Assembly: GCF_947492555.1 (NCBI RefSeq)
Contig: NZ_CANLNE010000005.1
Span: forward strand, 1 to 64,000
Length of the DNA: 64,000 nucleotides
Reading direction: 5' to 3'
From: an uncultured Roseobacter sp.
GTDB lineage: Bacteria > Pseudomonadota > Alphaproteobacteria > Rhodobacterales > Rhodobacteraceae
Shown here: positions 58,452 through 64,000 of the stretch, in pieces
Layout of the letters: the number at the start of each line of letters is the position of its first letter
Numbering within the stretch: position 1 is the stretch's first letter
Position numbers and translations under genes: made by a program
The notes under the pieces: generated by a model
What the model was told of the DNA's origin: nothing
The model's database searches: none
What the model saw: the letters and a program-made list of their open reading frames with translations, nothing else

Positions 58452-59618
58452 ATGAACCAAGCCAAGGGACCGCGCTCCGGGCTGATTGTGCGCACCATGC
58501 GCATCTGGTCGGGGCTTTTCTTGCTGATCTTCGTGACCAGCCATTTGCTGAACCTTAGCCTCGGTGTGTTCTCGCTCGAGGCTATGGACGCGGCCCGCCC
58601 CTACCTGTCCGAAATCTGGGCATCCCCGATGCTGGGCCCACTGTTGCTCAGCGCCCTTGTGATCCATTTCTTTCTTGGGCTATGGGCGATCTATCGACGC
58701 CCCACCTTGCGTACAAACCCCCAGGATCTTGTGCAGCTCCTCTCCGGTGTGATCGTTGTGCCGCTGCTGGCCACCCACGCGATTGGGGTTGCCTCCCTGA
58801 AAATCAACGGAGTGACCTTTGACTACGCAGCGGCCACCCGGTTTTTCTGGCTGGCGCAGCCCCAGATTGGATTGCTGCAGGTTGTCCTGCTTTCTGTCGT
58901 CTGGGTGCATGGCTGTGCCGGTCTCTTTACCTGGCTGCGGTCCAAGGAAAGCATGCGCAACATGTTGGGCTGGATCTATCCCATCGCTGTGGCGGTCCCG
59001 GTTCTGGCCCTGCTTGGATTTGCGGAAGCCGGGCGCGGGGTGCTGGTAGACGCGCAAGCCGCGCAACGGGCCAGCACGCAGGCCTATTCTGCCCCGACCG
59101 TAACGGCTGAGGCACCGCGGCCCGCAGCCCCGGCGGTGCAAAGGGTGGCGTATCAGACCGTAAAGACTGCAACCAGCCAGGTGATCTGGTGGTCCCTCGC
59201 TCTGGCCGCGCTGACTTTTGTCGCCAGGTCCGTGAAACTCGCGCTCCAACCGACCCAGGTGGTTCTGTTAAAGCATGGTGATGCCCAGCCCATCACCACC
59301 CAATCGAATTTGAGTATTCTGGACAGTTTCAAGCAGAACCATCAACCTCATGCCAGTCTGTGCGAGGGGCGCGGGCGGTGCGGGACATGTGCGGTGCGTA
59401 TCGTCTCGTCGGAGTTTCCCCTGCCGGAGCCCACGGCGCTGGAGATGAAGACACTGCGCCGCATCGGGGCCGCAGAAGATGTGCGCCTCGCGTGTCAGCT
59501 GACACCCTCCGGCGGGTTTCTGGAGGTCGATCCGCTGTATCCGGCGGACTACAGTTTCAAGGACAAGGACTTTGAAAAGCCGGAGCTGGTCTCCAATCCC
59601 GCTGAGGTCCCGGCATGA
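58452..59618 (+). CDS. Membrane-anchored [2Fe-2S] ferredoxin with cytochrome b-like domain
   Basis: A 388-aa protein. The N-terminal two-thirds has about five or six helices with His residues (FVTSHLLNLSLG, LLATHAIGVAS, VVWVHGCAGLFTW) like succinate dehydrogenase/fumarate reductase-type heme b anchors. The C-terminus is a plant-type ferredoxin with CEGRGRCGTCAVRI and a distant ACQL, i.e. the four Cys of a [2Fe-2S] cluster. Homologues often carry an adenylate cyclase domain after this architecture. None is present here, and the frame ends four bases into the MscS gene. It could be an electron carrier or redox sensor. Confidence 0.82.
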   Translation: MNQAKGPRSGLIVRTMRIWSGLFLLIFVTSHLLNLSLGVFSLEAMDAARPYLSEIWASPMLGPLLLSALVIHFFLGLWAIYRRPTLRTNPQDLVQLLSGVIVVPLLATHAIGVASLKINGVTFDYAAATRFFWLAQPQIGLLQVVLLSVVWVHGCAGLFTWLRSKESMRNMLGWIYPIAVAVPVLALLGFAEAGRGVLVDAQAAQRASTQAYSAPTVTAEAPRPAAPAVQRVAYQTVKTATSQVIWWSLALAALTFVARSVKLALQPTQVVLLKHGDAQPITTQSNLSILDSFKQNHQPHASLCEGRGRCGTCAVRIVSSEFPLPEPTALEMKTLRRIGAAEDVRLACQLTPSGGFLEVDPLYPADYSFKDKDFEKPELVSNPAEVPA

Positions 59619-61879
59619 TCGGTCTCATGCGCGTCAGGGCGTGGGCCGCGGCTGTCCTACTGATACTATCGACTGTGGTTGCCAGCGCACAGGAACCGGC
59701 ACCCGCCATTGATGCCCCCTCCGCGAACGACCTGCATGAATTCACCCGGCTGCTTGCGGACGACCGCATTCAGAACTGGCTGCAGGAGCAGGCAAATGAC
59801 GCCGAAGCCGCCGCGCCGCAGAACATCAAATCCATTCGCGAGCAGTTGGCGGAGGCCACGGATCATGTCGGCGCGCGCGTCGCCGATCTGAGCGCGGCCT
59901 GGGCCAGTTTCAGTGAGGCACCCGAGGTCATCGCACAGAAGTGGCGGGAACAGCTAACACCGGACCGGCGGGTGCGCAGCCTGACCTTTGCGCTGATCTT
60001 CCTGTTCTTCGGCGCCGGGCTGGAGTGGCTGTCGCGGCAATACACCAACCCGCTGCGACGCCGGATCGAGTTCAGCACCTTCAAACGCCCCAGGGAGCGG
60101 TTGTTTGCGGCGCTGACCCGGACGGCGCTGGCCTTTGTCGGTCTGACGATGTTTGCCATCGGCAGCATCGGGGCCTTCTCCACCATCGACTGGCCGCCGC
60201 TGCTGCGCACGCTGATCCTCGCAGCACTTGTGGGGATCCTCTCCGTCCGGGCGATCAATTCGCTGACCAAGCTTTTCCTTGCCCCGCGCGTGCCGCAACT
60301 GCGGCTTTTGCCTGTCGGGGACAAAATGGCGCGGGTTACCGGGCAGGCCATCATGTTCTTTTCCGCGATGGTCATTTTTGCCGTCTCGCTGATCGACGTC
60401 TTTGATCAGCTCACGACATCGGATGTACAGGGCCGCATGGCACCGGAAACGCTTTCTGTTGCTGTCCTCTTTGCCGTTCTCTTGCTGGTGGCTGCACTGC
60501 TGCTGATTGCCATCTGTTTTGCGCAGGCCAGGAAGCATTCCGATGCCCTTTCCGACCGGTCCATGGCCCGTTGGCGCATTCATCTTAGTCTTTTGAGCGC
60601 CTTGGTGTTTGTCACATGGCTCTTTGATGTGCGGGCCCTGATGTGGACGGTGCTCAGCATTGGTCTGGCCATTCCCATCCTCAAGTTGTTGCGGGCCTGG
60701 ACGGATATGACCTTTGACCAGGTCATCGCAGATTTCCGGGCAAAGGCGGAACGTGCTGCTCCCCCTGCTGAAGCGTCGGAGCTTGCAGATGCCGTGATCG
60801 AGGAAGAAGAGTCTGCCGACCCTGCACCCATCATCGATCCTTACGAGACCTACCGGCCCATTGCTCAAAGGCTGATCCGGTTTGCTATGTTCATTGCCCT
60901 TGGTCTCACGCTGGCACTGATCTGGAACGCGGGCATCTTCGAGAATTCGGAAAACCCCACCGTTGCACAGCGGCTGTTTTCTATTCTGATCGACAGCGCG
61001 GCGGCGGTGCTGATTGCGGACCTGATCTGGACCTGGGGCAAATCGTCGATTGATCGCCGCTTGGCCGCCTACAAGCCCCCCGAGGACGGGCAGGCCCCCG
61101 GACCCGAAGCGCGGATGGCGACCCTGCTGCCGCTGCTGCGTGTCGTGCTGATGGTCACATTGCTCAGCATGGTGGTGATGTCGGTCCTGTCCTCGATGGG
61201 GGTCAACATCGCGCCGATCCTTGCGGGCGCGAGCGTTATGGGCATTGCCATCGGCTTTGGTGCGCAGTCGCTGGTCAAGGATGTGGTGTCCGGCATCTTT
61301 TTCCTCGTCGATGATGCGTTTCGCGTGGGCGAATATGTCGAGATCGACCAGCTGCGGGGCACGGTGGAGAAAATCTCTATCCGCTCTCTGCAGATCCGGC
61401 ATCACCGCGGCGCGGTGCACACGCTGCCCTTTGGTGAGCTGAAATCCATGACCAACTATTCGCGCGACTGGGTGATCATGAAACTGGAGTTCCGCGTGCC
61501 CTTCGACACCGATCTGCAACTGGTCAAGAAGATCGTCAAGAAGGTCGGTGCCGAGCTGAAGGCCAATGAGCATTATGGCGACAGTATTCTGGACACGCTG
61601 AAATCGCAGGGCGTGCGGCGGATGGAAGAATTCAACATGGTCGTGGGTGTAAAATTCATGACCCGTCCGGGCGAGCAATGGCTGGTGCGGCGCGATGCCT
61701 ATCAGAAGGTGCGCGATGCTTTCGAGGCCAATGGCATCCGCATGGCCGAACGCAATGTGAAGGTCGAGATCGCGGGGGATCAGCCGCTGACGGAAGAAGA
61801 GCGCAAGGCCGTCACCGCTGCTGCGCAGGATGCCATTACCCAGCCCGTGACACCGGGCGTTGTCCCGGACGAACCCTAG
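59615..61879 (+). CDS. MscS-family mechanosensitive ion channel
   Basis: A 754-aa inner-membrane channel. The signal peptide (MIGLMRVRAWAAAVLLILSTVVASAQ) leads into a periplasmic helical domain, then about nine or ten membrane helices. The pore helix GASVMGIAIGFGAQSLVKDVVSG and the beta domain VDDAFRVGEYVEIDQLRGTVEKIS (cores) identify MscS. Unusual is the large N-terminal sensor-like region, as in MscK/YbiO relatives. It overlaps the ferredoxin gene by four bases, which suggests that a redox module and a channel are made together. Confidence 0.92.
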   Translation: MIGLMRVRAWAAAVLLILSTVVASAQEPAPAIDAPSANDLHEFTRLLADDRIQNWLQEQANDAEAAAPQNIKSIREQLAEATDHVGARVADLSAAWASFSEAPEVIAQKWREQLTPDRRVRSLTFALIFLFFGAGLEWLSRQYTNPLRRRIEFSTFKRPRERLFAALTRTALAFVGLTMFAIGSIGAFSTIDWPPLLRTLILAALVGILSVRAINSLTKLFLAPRVPQLRLLPVGDKMARVTGQAIMFFSAMVIFAVSLIDVFDQLTTSDVQGRMAPETLSVAVLFAVLLLVAALLLIAICFAQARKHSDALSDRSMARWRIHLSLLSALVFVTWLFDVRALMWTVLSIGLAIPILKLLRAWTDMTFDQVIADFRAKAERAAPPAEASELADAVIEEEESADPAPIIDPYETYRPIAQRLIRFAMFIALGLTLALIWNAGIFENSENPTVAQRLFSILIDSAAAVLIADLIWTWGKSSIDRRLAAYKPPEDGQAPGPEARMATLLPLLRVVLMVTLLSMVVMSVLSSMGVNIAPILAGASVMGIAIGFGAQSLVKDVVSGIFFLVDDAFRVGEYVEIDQLRGTVEKISIRSLQIRHHRGAVHTLPFGELKSMTNYSRDWVIMKLEFRVPFDTDLQLVKKIVKKVGAELKANEHYGDSILDTLKSQGVRRMEEFNMVVGVKFMTRPGEQWLVRRDAYQKVRDAFEANGIRMAERNVKVEIAGDQPLTEEERKAVTAAAQDAITQPVTPGVVPDEP

Positions 61880-61944
61880 GTGGCTTTGCAAGGTCCCGCC
61901 TTTACCGGGATGTTTGGCCGGGTAGGGGGCCGCAAGGTGCGCGC

Positions 61945-63024
61945 CTAGTCAGCGCAGGTAAAGGATCCCATCTGCGCTTTTACGATCGGTCCGGCCCATT
62001 CCAGCGGCATTCCTATCGTGTCCGCAAAACCGGCCAGCACGTTGGACAGAACGTCCGTCATCTCCGTGGCGGAGGGCTGAGCGAAATCCAAAGTGTCGCC
62101 CGTCGTGTGGGCGGTTTCGAGGTTCAGACCGGTCACGCTGTCGCGGCAGCTGAAATCGATATCTCCCATCTCGATGCGCCCCTGCGACGTGGTGTCGGTC
62201 AGCTTAAACCGGATGGTCTGCTCCGTCGGTGAAGCCACGATCTGCCAGCGCGTCTGATCGTTTTTAACATCCTCCAGCGCGGCAAAGGCATCCTTCGATC
62301 CGGAGTGGGTGGCGTGTGCCGCCAGGACAAACCGGTTCAGGCTGCTGCGCTCATGTGTCTTCGACACCGGCACGGGTTTGCTGCCGCCGAACCCCTCAAA
62401 GCTCGCCAGTCCGGCAAGAAGATCTTCATAGTCCGAGTTGGTCAGTGCCGGAACGGGCATGTCATGTCCCAGATGCACTGAAATTCCGTCGCGTGTCGGT
62501 GTGAGCGCCGCCGTCGCACCGGTGGCGTCTGCAACGAAGTAGTGGATCGGAACCATCGCCTGCACGGATGCCTCTCGTGCAAGGGTTACGGCCTCTTCGA
62601 CCGATGCTGCGCGGTCCAGCAGCAATTGGATCAACTCCAATTCGTTCAGGATGTCCGTGCTCTTCGTGGCAGGAAACGCGGCGGCGTCGTTCCACATCAG
62701 CGAGACGAACAGCCCTTCGGTATTCATGCCCGCCGTCGGCATGCCAAATCCCATCTGATTGAAGGTGACGCTACCATGCTCGGTGGGCCAGCTTGCCGTG
62801 CTGTCTTCCATGATGGACGTGCGGACGCCACCTTGGGGGTTCACAAATATGTAGCCCGCCCCGGTCGCCGAGGTGTCATAGCTATAGGCAATCTCCCTCG
62901 ATCCGGCAGGGCCGAGCGCCATCGTCGAACAGGCCAGCACCGCCGGCGCCACCACACATGTGATCGCGGCCAGCGACCACGCGGAATGTCTCTTGCCGAG
63001 CAATTCCTGAATTCGAAAAACCAT
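61945..63024 (-). CDS. Linear-amide C-N hydrolase (choloylglycine/penicillin V acylase family, Ntn type)
   Basis: A 359-aa secreted Ntn hydrolase. The N-terminal signal (SLAAITCVVAPAVLACSTMALGPAG) ends at Cys 32, which would be the nucleophile once exposed by cleavage. EIAYSYD and GAGYIFVNPQGG follow; ELELIQLLLDRAASVEEAVTLARE (core) and HYFVADATGATAAL are further family stretches. The family deacylates bile salts, penicillin V or acyl-homoserine lactones; the substrate is unknown. It is divergent from the LytTR gene, the two starts being about 90 bp apart if the latter begins at 63113. Confidence 0.85.
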   Translation of the reverse strand: MVFRIQELLGKRHSAWSLAAITCVVAPAVLACSTMALGPAGSREIAYSYDTSATGAGYIFVNPQGGVRTSIMEDSTASWPTEHGSVTFNQMGFGMPTAGMNTEGLFVSLMWNDAAAFPATKSTDILNELELIQLLLDRAASVEEAVTLAREASVQAMVPIHYFVADATGATAALTPTRDGISVHLGHDMPVPALTNSDYEDLLAGLASFEGFGGSKPVPVSKTHERSSLNRFVLAAHATHSGSKDAFAALEDVKNDQTRWQIVASPTEQTIRFKLTDTTSQGRIEMGDIDFSCRDSVTGLNLETAHTTGDTLDFAQPSATEMTDVLSNVLAGFADTIGMPLEWAGPIVKAQMGSFTCAD

Positions 63025-63112
63025 GTTACGATCCTCTCCATCTGTCGGTTACAATCCTGTGCCCGACGGGATGACGCATCGATTGACGCATACTCAAGCG
63101 GAGTTTCGTGAA

Positions 63113-63895
63113 ATGCCTGCAGGGATCGCGAACAACACCCTCAGGGCGGTTTTCGCAGAGGCGGTTGCCGAGCTTTTGGGCACACGCAGGCGGGTTTCCG
63201 TGCTGGTTCTGATCGCCTTGTTGACAGGTCTTGTGGGGCCTTTCGGGACGGACATGCATTTTCTTGAGGTGCAGCGATATCTCTATTGGGCGCTGATTGT
63301 CTTTGGCACGGCGATCCCGGTTCAGTTGGTGTTCTTTTCCGTGGAACGTGTAAGCCGCCGAATGAACTGGTCCGCTTTGATCTGGGTGCCCATTGCTTCT
63401 GTGGTCGCCGCGTTACCCGCGATGGCGGTCGTCAATGGCATCGCCTGTGCCTTCGGGTCCTGCATCGGCAGGGCGGGGATGACGGAGCTGTATCTTCAGT
63501 GCGCCGTTGTGATCCTGTCCATCGGCACAATGGTCAAACTTCTGTCGCCACGCGAAGCTATACCGATACCGGCACCGTCAGAGCCTGTGCTGCTGCATCG
63601 CCTGCCGGGGGCCCGGCGCGGCCGGCTGATCCGCCTGGCAGCGCAGGATCATTACGTCGAGGTCATTACAGATCAGGGCCGCAGCCTTGTTGCTATGCGT
63701 TTCAAGGATGCAATTGAAGAGGCAGGACAGGTGGCAGGCGCGCAGGTGCATCGCTCCCACTGGGTCGCGCGTGAGGCGGTTGTTGCCCGGCGCACTGTAA
63801 GCGGGAAGGTTGTCTTGGAACTGGCCGATGGCAGCCTTGTTCCGATTGGCCGGACCTTCCGTCGGAAGGCCTCTGATGCCGGCGTTCTTTTCTGA
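63113..63895 (+). CDS. Membrane-bound LytTR-type transcription regulator
   Basis: A 260-aa protein with four hydrophobic segments in its N-terminal half (VSVLVLIALLTGLVGPFG, LYWALIVFGTAIPVQLVFFSV, ALIWVPIASVVAALPAMAVV and LYLQCAVVILSIGTMVKLL, cores). A LytTR DNA-binding domain follows (RLIRLAAQDHYVEVITDQG, MRFKDAIEEA, VHRSHWVAREAVV, then LVPIGRTFRRK). ATG 63113 has GGAG nine bases upstream. An ATG at 63071 is a weaker alternative, and a start at 63023 would overlap the divergent hydrolase start. Such membrane LytTR proteins usually sense an envelope signal; targets are unknown. Confidence 0.8.
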   Translation: MPAGIANNTLRAVFAEAVAELLGTRRRVSVLVLIALLTGLVGPFGTDMHFLEVQRYLYWALIVFGTAIPVQLVFFSVERVSRRMNWSALIWVPIASVVAALPAMAVVNGIACAFGSCIGRAGMTELYLQCAVVILSIGTMVKLLSPREAIPIPAPSEPVLLHRLPGARRGRLIRLAAQDHYVEVITDQGRSLVAMRFKDAIEEAGQVAGAQVHRSHWVAREAVVARRTVSGKVVLELADGSLVPIGRTFRRKASDAGVLF

Positions 63896-63911
63896 CGCCG
63901 CTGCTTGATCG

Positions 63912-64000
63912 TCAAATCGCTGTGAACCTGCCGTCCCAGAATTCATTGGACGCGCGGACCCACACCGTCCCGTCCGCATCATCGTAGATCACGACCGGAC
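63912..64000 (-). CDS. C-terminal end of an unidentified protein (5' part outside window)
   Basis: Reading the minus strand from the window edge gives the tail PVVIYDDADGTVWVRASNEF followed by WDGRFTAI and a stop at 63912. The alternating hydrophobic/charged pattern looks like the end of a real beta-rich domain. Only 28 residues are visible, so no family is assigned. It converges on the LytTR gene with a 16-bp gap. Confidence 0.6.
   Translation of the reverse strand, partial: PVVIYDDADGTVWVRASNEFWDGRFTAI

Noticed and set aside
59954-61891. Minus-strand open frame of 645 codons opposite the MscS gene
   Set aside because: Composition is dominated by His, Gln, Asp and Arg as expected for an antisense frame, and no ribosome site or motif is seen.

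Overview
The window is a near-complete photosynthesis gene cluster (PGC) of an aerobic anoxygenic phototroph of the Roseobacter group (Rhodobacteraceae), with a plasmid-type replication and partition module set in its middle. The assignment rests on GC-rich sequence, Rhodobacterales gene order, crtA (spheroidenone-type carotenoids), pufC without pufX, only the oxygen-dependent cyclase acsF with no bchE, and PpsR/PpaA regulators. A DnaA-like replication initiator, parA, parB and a cluster of identical 16-bp palindromes lie between bchO and cycA. This suggests an extrachromosomal PGC, as is known in Roseobacter litoralis and Sulfitobacter guttiformis. Genus and replicon topology cannot be decided from the window.

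Layout. 1-7834: accessory genes, namely a truncated histone-deacetylase-family protein, an oligopeptide-type ABC transporter without a visible binding protein, a GNAT acetyltransferase, an SDR, a cupin, a self-processing P1 peptidase and an alpha/beta hydrolase. 7841-19208 (minus strand): dxs, then bchCX - small ORF - bchYZ - pufQBALMC in transcription order. 19337-27768: carotenoid genes crtF, crtE, crtD, crtC, tspO, crtB, crtI and crtA. 27765-31288 (plus): bchIDO. 31285-35494: replicon (parB, parA, iteron-like origin region, DnaA-like initiator, HD hydrolase) with six parS-like palindromes at 29230-33675. 35568-51740 (minus): bchFNBHLM-lhaA-puhABC-bciE-acsF-puhE-hemA-cycA in transcription order. 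51741-58219 (plus): ppaA, ppsR, bchG, orf428, bchP, idi. 58452-64000: a membrane heme/ferredoxin protein, an MscS channel, an Ntn hydrolase, a LytTR regulator and the end of another gene.

How it works together. HemA and Dxs/Idi supply 5-aminolevulinate and isoprenoid units. BchIDH, BchM, AcsF+BciE, BchLNB, BchF, BchXYZ, BchC, BchG and BchP build bacteriochlorophyll a. CrtE, B, I, C, D, F and A build spheroidenone. PufLM, PuhA, PufBA and PufC form the RC-LH1 complex, which cytochrome c2 (CycA) can feed with electrons. Nine perfect TGT-N12-ACA operators sit in the bchC/crtF, crtE/crtD, crtI/crtA, bchF/ppaA and ppsR/bchG gaps, so PpsR with its antirepressor PpaA probably represses the cluster in oxygen and light.

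The most unusual feature is the physical merging of replicon and photosynthesis genes. The parS-like palindrome TGTCCCCGCGGGGACA lies inside the coding sequences of bchD (twice), bchO, parB and parA. In four of those five it reads in the same frame and adds the peptide VPAGT. Also notable are a 57-codon ORF coupled to both bchX and bchY, a dispersed palindromic repeat that supplies about 20 codons of bchB, an A+T-rich codon island in bchD, crtC without a normal start codon, and a series of strong hairpins along the puf transcript.
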